A DNA stretch of 64,000 nt from Litoditis marina (Eukaryota; Nematoda; Chromadorea; Rhabditida; Rhabditidae): contig OZ038437.1 of assembly GCA_964036275.1 (NCBI GenBank), forward strand, positions 13,338,590 through 13,402,589. Direction: 5' to 3'. Made by a program: the position numbers and the translations under genes. The notes below the pieces were generated by a model. That model was not told the DNA's origin. It made no database searches and saw only the letters and a program-made list of their open reading frames with translations. Positions 1 to 13,326 of this stretch are shown here, piece after piece; the first letter of the stretch is position 1, and each line of letters starts with the position of its first letter.

Positions 1-3000
1 AATCGATTGAAATAGCCTCCAAACTCATGTAAGCTAAACATTCAACTCTTACAAATGTAATTTTCCAAAAGATTGACATTTTGGACCGTTTCCAAATTTG
101 CGATGCCATGGCGTCGCAAAAAATCACGTTTTTCCACGTCGAAAGTGAGATGACCTCGAAATCGATTGAAATAGCTTCCAAACTCATATAAGCTAAACAT
201 TCAACTCTTACAAATGTAATTTTCCAAAAGATTGACATTTTGGACCGTTTCCAAATTTGCGATGCCATGGCGTCGCAAAAAAATCACGTTTTTCCACGTC
301 GAAAGTCAGATGACCTCGAAATCGATTGAAATAGCCTCCAAACTCATGTAAGCTGAACATTCAACTCTTACAAATGTAATTTTCCAAAAGATTGACATTT
401 TGGACCGTTTCCAAATTTGCGAGGCCATGGCGTCGCAAAAAATCACGTTTTGCCACGTCGGAAGTCAGATGATCTCGAAATCTATTGAAATAGCTTCCAA
501 ACTCATGTAAGCTGAACATTCAACTCTTACAAATGTAATTTTCCAAAAGATTGACATTTTGGACCGTTTCCAAATTTGCGAGGCCATGGCGTCGCAAAAA
601 ATCACGTTTTTCCACGTCGGAAGTCAGATGATCTCGAAATTGATTGAAATAGCTTTCAAACTCATGTAAGCTGCACATTTAATTTGTGCAACTGTAATTT
701 TCCAAAAGATTGTCATTTTGGACCGTTTCCAAGTTTGCGACGCCATGGCGTCGCAAAAAATCACGTTTTTCCACGTCGAAAGTCAGATGACCTCGAAATC
801 GATTGAAATAGCTTCCAAACTCATTTAAGCTGAACATTCAACTCTTACAAATGTAATTTTCCAAAAGATTGACATTTTGGACCGTTTCCAAATTTGCGAG
901 GCCATGGCGTCGCAAAAAATCACGTTTTGCCACGTCGGAAGTCAGATGATCTCGAAATCGATTCAAATAGCTTTCAAACTCATGTAAGCTGCACATTCAA
1001 CTCTTACAAATGTAATTTTCCAAAAGATTGACATTTTGGACCGTTTCCAAGTTTGCGACGCCATGGCGTCGCAAAAAATCACGTTTTTCCACGTCGAATG
1101 TCAGATGACCTCGAAATCGATTGAAATAGCTTCCAAACTCATTTAAGCTGAACATTCAACTCTTACAAATGTAATTTTCCAAAAGATTGATATTTTGGAC
1201 CGTTTCCAAATTTGCGAGGCCATGGCGTCGCAAAAAATCACGTTTTTCCACGTCGAAAGTCAGATGACCTCGAAATCGATTGAAATAGCTTCCAAACTCA
1301 TTTAAGCTGAACATTCAACTCTTACAAATGTAATTTTCCAAAAGATTGACATTTTGGACCGTTTCCAAATTTGCGAGGCCATGGCGTCGCAAAAAATCAC
1401 GTTTTGCCACGTCGGAAGTCAGATGATCTCGAAATCGATTGAAATAGCTTTCAAACTCATGTAAGCTGAACATTCAACTCTTACAAATGTAATTTTCCAA
1501 AAGATTGGCATTTCGGACCGTTTCCAAATTTGCGACGCCATGGCGTCGCAAAAAATCACGTTTTTCCACGTCGGAAGTCAGATGATCTCGAAATCGATTG
1601 AAATGGCTTTCAAACTCATGTAAGCTGAACATTTAACTTGTGCAACTGTAATTTTCCAAAAGATTGGCATTTCGGACCGTTTCCAAGTTTGCGACGCCAA
1701 GGCGTCGCAAAAAATTACGTTTTTCCACGTGGAAAGTCAGATGAGCTCGAAATCGATTGAACTAGCTTCTAAACTCATGTAAGCTGAACATTCAACTCTT
1801 ACAATTGTAATTTTCCAAAAGATTGACATTTTGGACCGTTTCCAAATTTGCGACGCCATGACGTCGCAAAAAATCACGTTTTTCCACGTCGAAAGTCAGA
1901 TGACCTCGAAATCGATTGAAATAGCTTCCAAACTCATGTAAGCTGAACATTCAACTCTTACAAATGTAATTTTCCAAAAGATTGACATTTTGGACCGTTT
2001 CCAAATTTGCGATGCCATGGCGTCGCAAAAAATCACGTTTTTCCACGTCGAAAGTCAGATGACCTCGAAATCGATTGAAATAGCCTCCAAACTCATGTAA
2101 GCTGAACATTCAACTCTTACAAATGTAATTTTCCAAAAGATTGACATTTTGGACCGTTTCCAAATTTGCGAGGCCATAGCGTCGCAAAAAATCACGTTTT
2201 GCCACGTCGGAAGTCAGATGATCTCGAAATCGATTGAAATAGCTTTCAAACTCATGTAAGCTGAACATTTAACTTGTGCAACTGTAATTTTCCAAAAGAT
2301 TGGCATTTCGGACCGTTTCCAAGTTTGCGATGCCATGGCGTCGCAAAAAATCACGTTTTTCCACGTCGAAAGTCAGATGACCTCGAAATCGATTGAAATA
2401 GCCTCCAAACTCATGTAAGCTGAACATTCAACTCTTACAAATGTAATTTTCCAAAATATTGACATTTTGGACCGTTTCCAAATTTGCGACGCCATGACGT
2501 CGCAAAAAATCACGTTTTTCCACGTCGAAAGTCAGATGACCTCGAAATTGATTGAAATAGCTTCCAAACTCATGTAAGCTGAACATTCAACTCTTACGAA
2601 TGTAATTTTCCAAAAGATTGACATTTTGGACAGTTTCCAAATTTGCGATGCTATGGCGTCGCAAAAAATCACGTTTTTCCACGTCAAAAGTCAGATTACC
2701 TCGAAATCGATTGAAATAGCTTCCAAACTCATGTAAGCTGAACATTCAACTCTTACAAATGTAATTTTCCAAAATATTGACATTTTGGACCGTTTCCAAA
2801 TTTGCGACGCCATGGCGTCGCAAAAAATCACGTTTTGCCACGTCGGAAGTCAGATGATCTCGAAATCGATTGAAATAGCTTTCAAACTCATGTAAGCTGA
2901 ACATTTAACTTGTGCAACTGTAATTTTCCAAAAGATTGGCATTTCGGACCGTTTCCAAGTTTGCGACGCCATGGCGTCGCAAAAAATCACGTTTTTCCAC

Positions 3001-6000
3001 GTCGAAAGTGAGATGACCTCGAAATCGATTGAAATAGTTTCCAAACTCATATAAGCTAAACATTCAACTCTTACAAATGTAATTTTCCAAAAGATTGACA
3101 TTTTGGACCGTTTCCAAATTTGCGATGCCATGGCGTCGCAAAAAAATCACGTTTTTCCACGTCGAAAGTCAGATGACCTCGAAATCGATTGAAATAGCCT
3201 CCAAACTCATGTAAGCTGAACATTCAACTCTTACAAATGTAATTTTCCAAAAGATTGACATTTTGGACCGTTTCCAAATTTGCGAGGCCATGGCGTCGCA
3301 AAAAATCACGTTTTGCCACGTCGGAAGTCAGATGATCTCGAAATCGATTGAAATAGCTTTCAAACTCATGTAAGCTGAACATTTAACTCTTACAAATGTA
3401 ATTTTCCAAAAGATTGACATTTTGGACCGTTTCCAAGTTTGCGACGCCGTGGCGTCGCAAAAAATCACGTTTTTCCACGTCGAAAGTCAGATGATCTCGA
3501 GATCGATTGAAATAGCTTTCAACCTTATGTAAGCTGAACATGCAACTCTTACAAATGTAATTTTCCAAAAGATTGTCATTTTGGAGCGTTTCCAAATTTG
3601 CGACGCCATGGCGTCGCAAAAAATCACGTTTTTCCACGTCGAATGTCAGATGATCTCGAAATCGATTGAAATAGCTTTCAAACTCATTTAAGCTGAACAT
3701 TTAACTTGTGCAACTGTAATTTTCCTAAAGATTGACATTTTGGACCGTTTCCAAATTTGCGACGCCATGGCGTCGCAAAAAATCACGTTTTTCCACGTCG
3801 TCGAAAGTCAGATGATCTCGAGATCGATTGAAATAGCTTTCAACCTTATGTAAGCTGAACATGCAACTCTTACAAATGTAATTTTCCAAAAGATTGTCAT
3901 TTTGGAGCGTTTCCAAATTTGCGACGCCATGGCGTCGCAAAAAATCACGTTTTTCCACGTCGAATGTCAGATAATCTCGAAATCGATTGAAGTAGCCTCC
4001 AAACTCATGTAAGCTGAACATTTACCTTGTACAACTGTAATTTTCCTAAAGATTGACATTTTGGACCGTTTCCAAATTTGCGACGCCATGGCGTCGCAAA
4101 AAATCAAGTTTTTCCACGTCGAAAGTCAGATGATCTCGAGATCGATTGAAATATCTTTCAAACTTATGTAAGCTGACATGCAACTCTTACAAATGTAATT
4201 TTCCAAAAGATTGTCATTTTGGAGCGTTTCCAAATTTGCGACGCCATGGCGTCGCAAAAAATCACGTTTTTCCACGTCGAATGTCAGATGACCTCGAAAT
4301 CGATTGAAATAGCTTTCAAACTCATTTAAGCTGAACATTCACCTTGTACAACTGTAATTTTCCTAAAGATTGACATTTTGGACCGTTTCCAAATTTGCGA
4401 CGCCATGGCGTCGCAAAAAATCACGTTTTTCCACGTCGTCGAAAGTCAGATGATCTCGAGATCGATTGAAATAGCTTTCAACCTTATGTAAGCTGAACAT
4501 GCAACTCTTACAAATGTAATTTTCCAAAAGATTGTCATTTTGGAGCGTTTCCAAATTTGCGACGCCATGGCGTCGCAAAAAATCACGTTTTTCCACGTCG
4601 AATGTCAGATGATCTCGAAATCGATTGAAATAGCTTTCAAACTCATTTAAGCTGAACATTCACCTTGTACAACTGTAATTTTCCAAAAGATTGTCATTTT
4701 GGAGCGTTTCCAAATTTGCGACGCCATGGCGTCGCAAAAAATCACGTTTTTCCACGTCGAATGTCAGATAATCTCGAAATCGATTGAAGTAGCTTTCAAA
4801 CTCATTTAAGCTGAACATTCACCTTGTACAACTGTAATTTTCCTAAAGATTGACATTTTGGACCGTTTCCAAATTTGCGACGCCATGGCGTCGCAAAAAA
4901 TCACGTTTTTCCACGTCGTCGAAAGTCAGATGATCTCGAGATCGATTGAAATAGCTTTCAACCTTATGTAAGCTGAACATGCAACTCTTACAAATGTAAT
5001 TTTCCAAAAGATTGTCATTTTGGAGCGTTTCCAAATTTGCGACGCCATGGCGTCGCAAAAAATCACGTTTTTCCACGTCGAATGTCAGATGATCTCGAAA
5101 TCGATTGAAATAGCTTTCAAACTCATTTAAGCTGAACATTCACCTTGTACAACTGTAATTTTCCTAAAGATTGACATTTTGGACCGTTTCCAAATTTGCG
5201 ACGCCATGGCGTCGCAAAAAATCACGTTTTTCCACGTCGTCGAAAGTCAGATGATCTCGAGATCGATTGAAATAGCTTTCAACCTTATGTAAGCTGAACA
5301 TGCAACTCTTACAAATGTAATTTTCCAAAAGATTGTCATTTTGGAGCGTTTCCAAATTTGCGACGCCATGGCGTCGCAAAAAATCACTTTTTTCCACGTC
5401 GAATGTCAGATAATCTCGAAATCGATTGAAGTAGCCTCCAAACTCATGTAAGCTGAACATTTACCTTGTACAACTGTAATTTTCCTAAAGATTGACATTT
5501 TGGACCGTTTCCAAATTTGCGACGCCATGGCGTCGCAAAAAATCAAGTTTTTCCACGTCGAAAGTCAGATGATCTCGAGATCGATTGAAATATCTTTCAA
5601 ACTTATGTAAGCTGACATGCAACTCTTACAAATGTAATTTTCCAAAAGATTGTCATTTTGGAGCGTTTCCAAATTTGCGACGCCATGGCGTCGCAAAAAA
5701 TCACGTTTTTCCACGTCGAAAGTCAGATAATCTCGAAATCGATTGAAGTAGCTTCCAAACTCATGTAAGCTGAACATTTACCTTGTACAACTGTAATTTT
5801 CCTAAAGATTGACATTTTGGACCGTTTCCAAATTTGCGACGCCATGGCGTCGCAAAAAATCAAGTTTTTCCACGTCGAAAGTCAGATGATCTCGAAATCG
5901 ATTGAAGTAGCTTTCAAACTCATTTAAGCTGAACATTCACCTTGTACAACTGTAATTTTCCTAAACATTGACATTTTGGACCGTTTCCAAATTTGCGACG

Positions 6001-8336
6001 CCATGGCGTCGCAAAAAATCACGTTTTTCCACGTCGTCGAAAGTCAGATGATCTCGAGATCGATTGAAATAGCTTTCAAACTCATGTAAGCTGAACATTT
6101 ACCTTGTACAACAGTAATTTTCCTAAAGATTGACGTTTTGGACCGTTTCCAAATTTGCGACGCCATGGCGTCGCAAAAAATCACGTTTTTCTACGTCGAA
6201 AGTCAGATGATCTCGAAATCGATTGAAATATCTTTCAAACATATGTAAGCTGAACATGCAACTTTTACAAATGTAATTTTCCAAAAGATTGTCATTTTGG
6301 AGCGTTTCCAAATTTGCGACGCCATGGCGTCGCAAAAAATCAAGTTTTTCCACGTCGAAAGTCAGATAATCTCGAAATCGATTGAAGTAGCTTCCAAACT
6401 CATGTAAGCTGAACATTTACCTTGTACAACTGTAATTTTCCTAAAGATTGACATTTTGGACCGTTTCCAAATTTGCGACGCCATGGCGTCGCAAAAAATC
6501 AAGTTTTTCCACGTCGAAAGTCAGATGATCTCGAGATCGATTGAAATAGCTTTCAACCTTATGCAAGCTGAACATGCAACTCTTACAAATGTAATTTTCC
6601 AAAATATTGTCATTTTGGAGCGTTTCCAAATTTGCGACGCCATGGCGTCGCCAAAAATCACGTTTTTCCACGTCGAAAGTCAGATGATATCGAAATTGAT
6701 TGAAATAGCTTTCAAACTCATGTAACCTGAACATTTACCTTGTACAACAGTAATTTTCCTAAAGATTGACGTTTTGGACCGTTTCCAAATTTGCGACGCC
6801 ATGGCTTCGCAAAAAATCACGTTTTTCCACGTCGAAAGTCAGATGATCTCGAGATCGATTGAAATATCTTTCAAACTTATGTAAGCTGAACATGCAACTC
6901 TTACAAATGTAATTTTCCAAAAGATTGTCATTTTGGAGCGTTTCCAAATTTGCGACGCCATGGCGTCGCAAAAAATCACGTTTTTCCACGTCGAATGTCA
7001 GATAATCTCGAAATCGATTGAAGTAGCTTCCAAACTCATGTAAGCTGAACATTTACCTTGTACAACTGTAATTTTCCTAAAGATTGACATTTTGGACCGT
7101 TTCCAAATTTGCGACGCCATGGCGTCGCAAAAAATCACGTTTTTCCACGTCGAAAGTCAGATAATCTCGAAATCGATTGAAATAGCTTTCAAACTCATGT
7201 AAGCTGAACATTTACCTTGTACAACAGTAATTTTCCTAAAGATTGACGTTTTGGACCGTTTCCAAATTTGCGACGCCATGGCGTCGCAAAAAATCACGTT
7301 TTTCCACGTCGAAAGTCAGATAATCTCGAAATTGATTGAAATAGCTTTCAAACTCATGTAAGCTGAACATTTACCTTGTACAACAGTAATTTTCCTAAAG
7401 ATTGACGTTTTGGACCGTTTCCAAATTTGCGACGCCATGGCGTCGCAAAAAATCACGTTTTTCCACGTCGAAAGTCAGATGATCTCGGAATCGATTGAAA
7501 TAGCTGTCAACCTTATGTAAGCTGAACATGCAACTCTTACAAATGTAATTTTCCAAAAGATTGTCATTTTGAAGCGTTTCCAAATTTGCGACGCCATGGC
7601 GTCGCAAAAAATCACGTTTTTCCACGTCGAATGTCAGATAATCTCGAAATCGATTGAAGTAGCTTCCAAACTCATGTAAGCTGAACATTCAACTCTTACA
7701 AATGTAATTTTCCAGAAGATTGACATTTTGGACAGTTTCCAAATTTGCGACGCCATGGCGTCGCAAAAAAAATCACGTTTTTCCACGTCGAAAGTCAAAT
7801 GACCTGGAAATTGATTGAAATAGCTTTTAAACTTATGTGAGCTGAACATTTAACTCTTACAAATGTAATTTTCCGAAAGATTGACATTTTGGACCGTTTC
7901 CAAATTTGCGACGCCATGGCGTCGCAAAAAATCACGTTTTTCCACGTCGAAAGTCAAATGACCTGGAAATTGATTGAAATAGCTTCTAAACTTATTTGAG
8001 CTGAACATTCAACTCTTACAACTGTAATTTTCCAAAAGATTGGCATTTCGGACCGTTTCCAAGTTTGCGAGGCCATGGCGTCGCAAAAAATCACGTTTCT
8101 TCACGTCGGAAGTCAGATGAGCTCGAAATCGATTGAAATGGCTTCCAAACTCATGTAAGCTGAACATTTAACTTGTACAACTGTAACTTTCCAAAAGATT
8201 GGCATGTTCGACTGTTTCCAAGTTTGCGACGCCATGGCGTCGCAAAAAATCACGTTTTTCCACGTCGAAAGTCAGATGATTTCGAAATCGATTGAAATAG
8301 CTTTCAAACTTATGTAAGCTGAACATGTAACTCTTA
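1..8336. repeat. 159-bp satellite tandem array (about 52 monomers)
   Basis: Head-to-tail monomers of 159 bp (160-162 bp where A-runs vary or a GTC triplet is added) fill the first 8.3 kb and probably continue to the left. Each monomer carries a near-invariant GCGACGCCATGGCGTCGC, a perfect 18-bp palindrome, seen for example at 737-754, 1055-1072 and 3600-3617. Flanking T and A runs extend it to 24 bp in many copies. Variants read GCGAGGCC or GCGATGCC in the left half. From about 3.4 to 7.7 kb monomers alternate in pairs (GGACC versus GGAGC types), giving a 318-321 bp higher-order unit. Many reading frames of 70-105 codons exist on the minus strand, but they only reflect the period being divisible by three. 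I regard the array as non-coding satellite DNA. Confidence 0.97.
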
Positions 8337-8947
8337 AACTTAATTCAATTTAAAATTAGTTTATCATTTACTGTTTGTGTTATGATTTCTCGGAGAAGAT
8401 TGTAAAGGTTGTTTGAATGTTTCAAGCGTCATTACCATCGTAGTTAACAAGCTCATTCATGCTGCCACATTTTCAAATACCAGCGTACATTCCAGTCGAT
8501 CATTTTCACATCAGCCTATGACACGATCTTTCATGCGCAATTAGATGAATTCTCTACATTCCGGTCTTGGCATTTTTGACGGGCACTCAATCATTTTCCT
8601 TCTGAAAGGCCAGCAAAATTCGAATAGTGTCTCGTTAACCAATTCATGTAACCTGGAACTTGCTCAAGACTGCCACCCAGCCTGCGTTTCTCCAAACTTG
8701 TGTCATTTCCGTTTGGCCACATCCAGCTTAGACATGACGCATAGACAGAAATAACATGACGTGTTGAGTCACGAATAAATCTATTTTATTCTATTCCATA
8801 AGGGTTAGAAGGACGATACACATTCTGGCTCTTTACTGAACAATTTTTCTCGGATATAAGAACAGCTTTTTCATAACTCTAACGTGATCTAACTCACAGA
8901 AACTAAAAGAAAAAGACTATAGTTTTTTTCAGAGCAGATCTCGAATA
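8337..8947. other. Unique spacer between satellite and receptor locus
   Basis: The sequence becomes non-repetitive immediately after the last monomer. A 69-codon frame at 8545-8754 has no recognisable domain and no conserved partner in the window. I see no gene here. Confidence 0.6.
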
Positions 8948-9045
8948 ATGATTCTGATGCATTCCTATCTCTTGCACGTAATTGGTGTAATTGCCGATGT
9001 AGTAATTAATATATGTTACTACTGTTCACAACATCAAGATAGCTA
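8948..9045 (+). pseudogene. Decayed copy of receptor exon 1
   Basis: An ATG at 8948 opens a frame beginning MILMHSYLLHVIGVIADV, which matches the start of the intact receptor exon at 9194 (MILVHSNLLHVIG). It decays after about 25 codons into A/T-rich sequence. It is one of three broken first exons around this locus and has no downstream exons of its own. Confidence 0.7.
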
Positions 9046-9193
9046 AATAATTTTTAATTCAAATAAACCTCTCGATAACAGTATCTTAATTTTAACTCAC
9101 CAAAAGTTCTCCTTTTTACTGTAGAAGTCGGAATGGAAACGAGAAATACTAAATCATTATCAGCAGTAGTTTTTCAGAGCAGATTCTACAGCT

Positions 9194-12080
9194 ATGATAC
9201 TAGTGCATTCCAATCTTTTGCACGTAATTGGTTGGGTTGCTGTTGTGTTGGTTTCAGTGACAATTGTTCACAACTTTCTCCTATTGATTTGTATGGTTAA
9301 ACATCGGGCCTATTATTTCGCCCATCTCTACTACTACATCGTACCATCTCTGATTATCAGTGAAATATGTCTTCTGTTGTTACAAATGCGACTCGTTGTG
9401 CCGGAATTGCTCGCTTCATCCGACCTGCACCCGTATAATCAATATTCGCACAGTGAGTAGTTTTTTCATATTTTCAGGAACAATGGTTAGTTTACAGAAG
9501 GACGATTATGTGGTCCAATCGCAACGCTTCAGTCCTTCAAACTGCAATACATTTTTCAATTGCAGTTTAAAGGACCGTTGACACGGAATTGGTCCACATT
9601 ATCGTCCTTCCCAGTGATTTTTTTGTAATGGGTTTCCGATAAAAATTAACTTTAATAAATGTACCAACTCAGATTCGAAGTCAGCGAGCTTGGTACTGGG
9701 ATGTAATTTTGTTCTATTTTCTTCTCTAACTCCAGAGCTGCGCCTGCGTTCATGATCTAATCAATTTTTCAGGAGTTGTTCTTCTGGGAGTTTCATATCA
9801 AACGAAAGGTTGGGTGGAGGTTCAGTACTGCTACGGTAGGTCAAACGAGAGCAATCACATATGTTTATCGTACATCGTTCACACAGTTTGATATGATTGT
9901 GCAAGTGATAGAAAAACTCGTGCTTAAGGAGGGAATCGAACCTTTGTCCCGTACGTGAATAAAGCGAGTAATCCGCCATTCAGACATGCGATTGGGAGAG
10001 AAAACCAAGATGTAACGTTATTTGTTGGAAAACTTTTTTCAGTGAAACTCTCCTTTCATTTTTTATACGGAACCGGTCTATCCAGCAGTTTTCACAAAAC
10101 CATTTCTGGCCCTATCACACTCGATATTCCCATTTTAGACACACCGAAAAAGTACGTATACCCTAACTTTTTGCGCTTCTCAACAGTGTAATAAACAGAA
10201 ATACATCATTCATCTAGCAGAAAAAAAATTATGTCAACAAAATGGCGAGAACCGAAAAATTTTATCGGGGGCGGGGGCCTGACAAAAAGTTATTTTCAGG
10301 GGTAGATGAACTTTTATCGAACGCCCTCCCATCATTATTGTATCATGTATTGGCTTTTTTCTTTTATATCCGTTACTATATAATATTTTTAATTGCAATT
10401 TATCGTTGCTCCACCGTTTGTCCGACAATCAGAGGAAAACTACGTTTTTCGAAAACGAATATATTCCTTTTTCTTATTTTCATATTGGTCAGTGAGAAGT
10501 TTTTCTATTGTTGAGAAAGTTTTCTTTGTTATGTTCAAGGTTCGAAAATCGGAAACTTCTGAGTTGAGTCGAATTCGAACTCGAAAACTCTAAAAAAACT
10601 CGAAAACTCAAAACATCAAAATAACTCGAGATTTTGAGCACGAATAACAACCCTACTACGCCACACCCCAATTTCCTGCGTTACTCCGAGAGCAGAAAAA
10701 GTGATCAGGACCGGAGAAAATGTACTTCGGGGTAGAGGGTGCTGTCTCAGAGGTCCACAAGGCCAGGATTGCACAAAAACACATATAAACCAACTTGTAA
10801 TTTTACAGATGATCAATATTGGAATGTCGACAGCGTGGTTCTTGCGACATTGCAACCGAGTGTACAACCTATGCGAGCACAAAATGACGGATATTTGTTA
10901 CATGAAGGAAAGAGATGAGTACTACAAGATTTACACTTTAGATGAAAATGTGAAGTTCGTGCAAACCTACCTGAATGCTGTGGTTCCATTTCTCACATTG
11001 ATGGTGTACATTCTGTTATTTATAAGCGTCAAACTACAGAAGACAAGCAACAACAAAGTCCAGACAACGACAGTACACGTGATAGGCGGAAATCCACATA
11101 TTACCACGGGTTCAATTGTCACTCAAAATGTAGTTCTGTCTGATTCCAACACACTATACAAAGCTACTCGTCAATGTTTCAAATCATTCTATGGGAAAAA
11201 GAAGTTCTCGACTGCAAGCACTACGAAAGATATCAATATTGTTTATCAAGGACTTTTGATAGCATTCATCTTGTCAATTGAGCCTATGTTTCTCATCTTC
11301 ACACACTCAGAAAGCCGAGACTATGAAAAGGTATGGTGGAGGTCACTTCCACTGGGACTCTTTCAGTTCACTTTTCAATTTCTCAATGCCTATTTTAGTG
11401 AACAAACATCAACTTCATGGAATGCAAGTTCCCAACAATGTGTCTAACGGGAAACTAGAATCAAAATCTGAAATGATTAACTTTCTCATTCACATGAAGT
11501 AGACTTCATGATCTTGAATATTCAAATTCATACTGTATAGGGGTCGCAGTAGGAATGAAAAAAGCTATTAGAACGACTTCGCTACAGTTGTTTTTATTCC
11601 AACTAGGACGTTAAAGAACTAGAAACTACCACAGGTTTCCAAGATGTTCGAAATAAGTCATTCTCCGACACACATTTCTCGATTTTGAAGTGTAGTGTGT
11701 CTGGCATACACTGTAGGCGCAGAAGCAATGTTCCGTGAACGTCATGAATGAATTCTCTTCATCTTCTCGTGTGGTTCCATTGAATGTTATTCTACAAAGT
11801 TGAGAATTTGTAGGTAGTTTATAAGATGTTCCTGGGGTTCTCAGAAAAATGTTATGGAAATATCTCGGGAGGTAACTACGTCAAGTGCTGAAATAGATTG
11901 AATTAAAACTGCAAAATCTTATAGAATCAAGTTGGAGAAGTAGACATGGTTCTACGCTACTCGATTATGTTTACAACTGTACTTCCCAACTGGGTGACAT
12001 TTTGTCTTTTCAACTCTCGAATGAGAGGAGATGTCAGAGAGATCATTCGTCGAATAGCGGACTACATCAAGAAGGTATAG
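9194..12080 (+). CDS. Seven-transmembrane serpentine receptor, 4 exons, intact
   Basis: Exons 9194-9452, 10300-10487, 10809-11330 and 11925-12080 join in phases 1, 0 and 0 to give 374 codons plus stop. TM1 is near residues 8-33, TM2 40-66, TM3 100-120, TM4 136-149, TM5 205-228, TM6 290-313 and TM7 334-355. TM3 ends in Y121-R122-C123, in the place of the DRY motif of rhodopsin-like receptors. TM7 contains LPNWVTFCLFNSR, followed by a short basic tail. Such receptors are usually chemosensory or peptide receptors in the plasma membrane, but I cannot assign a nematode family or ligand. The start is fixed by alignment with the convergent paralogue at 13327-20313, which has an exon 2 of identical length (188 bp). 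A palindromic MITE sits in intron 1. Confidence 0.85.
9496..9612. mobile_element. Palindromic MITE (AGAAGGACGAT family)
   Basis: The 117-bp element is almost completely self-complementary: the left end AGAAGGACGATTATGTGGTC pairs with the right end GACCACATTATCGTCCTTC-like sequence. A second copy lies at 40815-40932 in the opposite orientation. The element lies in intron 1 of the plus-strand receptor gene. Confidence 0.8.
9905..9990 (-). other. tRNA-like fragment
   Basis: On the minus strand there is a B-box-like GGTTCGATTCC and an upstream segment resembling an A box, but the two ends do not pair as an acceptor stem. It is best read as a tRNA-derived relic rather than a working tRNA gene. 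It lies in intron 1 of the receptor gene. Confidence 0.3.
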
Positions 12081-13326
12081 TCGTTTTCAATACTATCAAA
12101 GCTCGACGCAAAGTGTTGGCAATTATCTACGTCACAGGTTGGTTCGAAAAGTTTGTAAACACAGTTGATTCAATACTTCGCATTACTCGAATATCTCTAA
12201 TTTGCTGATTTTGACTATGAGTTTCAATACACCCACCCACTTCATTTATTATCAGTGTTTTGAGTGGAATAGGTAGAACATGTACCAGCTTTGCGAACAG
12301 AAACTTTTGAGTGTCAAAAAATCTAACTACTGTTCAATGACATTCTGTGAAGGATCACAAATTTGGGGGATGAACTATGATTCGAGTAACTGCACATTCC
12401 TCCATAATCTCTTACAATATACCTTCCAGTTTTTTGGCAGTGGATGACTGTCTGGATTCTCTCAAACTCACACACTTTCTCGTTTGTCGATGACTCGTTT
12501 TCATGATGATAACTAGTCAACTGATGATCGACCACCATTTCCATCATATATCCTTAAACTAATAAACTTTATCAGTATCGTGATGTAATACTACCGAAAA
12601 GATGAAACAAAACTGGAAGAAATCACTTCTACGGCACGAAGAAACTAATGCAGCAAATTGGAAATGTTTCAATAACCATATAAATATCAACTACATTCGA
12701 AATGAGAAATATGTTGAATGTTTATTGGATATGGAATGGATACACGGATGCAAATGTGTTTTGCCTTTTTCATACCAAAGCTGTATGACCTATTAGAAAC
12801 GTACCTATATTCATGAAGTACAACAGGAATTGTTTATTTTACATTGTACATTACAAACAAATTGTCAAACAAATTGCCAACACGTATTTTCTACAAATTT
12901 TATTCAAATGACAAACAGTTCGAGTTTGTTGAAATGTAGATCTATAGAGGTGTTGAATGCGCGGCTTCGAGAGTCAATCAACCAGAGGTCTGCTTCTTGT
13001 AAATTGATCAAAGCCGCGGATTTGAAGTACATTATGACTTCTCAAACAGAGGATGATAACTAACTTCAAAAAATTACGTGTCCGAAACACAATTACGAAA
13101 CATGATCTTAAATTTCAAAGAATTTAGAAGTTTCAAGTTACAAGTTGGGTTGATCCTTTGTCTTCAACTGCTTGTTTTCTCGTATGACCATTTCGTCGTA
13201 TGAGGTGATATATTTGAACAAAATATAGTTGTACCATTCGGACGTTTTGGATGTTACAGTTACTGAGCACATTGAAATAACTATATTGTCGTATCTATCT
13301 ATGGGTGGACGTAGATTTGAAGTAGA
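12081..13326. other. Intergenic region between convergent receptor genes
   Basis: This 1.2-kb gap holds the 3' flanks of both receptor genes. Open frames at 12323-12547 (minus, 74 codons) and 12830-13063 (plus, 77 codons) have fairly protein-like composition but no recognised domain, splice context or paralogue. I do not call them genes. Confidence 0.5.

Noticed and set aside
2850..7849. Row of 70-105 codon minus-strand frames with near-identical proteins in the satellite
   Set aside because: They arise because the monomer length (159 bp) is divisible by three. There is no splice context, the frames exist only where variants happen to remove stops, and both strands can be open.
1..8336. CRISPR-like appearance of short conserved palindromes at regular spacing
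   Set aside because: The whole 159-bp unit is repeated, including the supposed spacers, and the genome is that of an animal.
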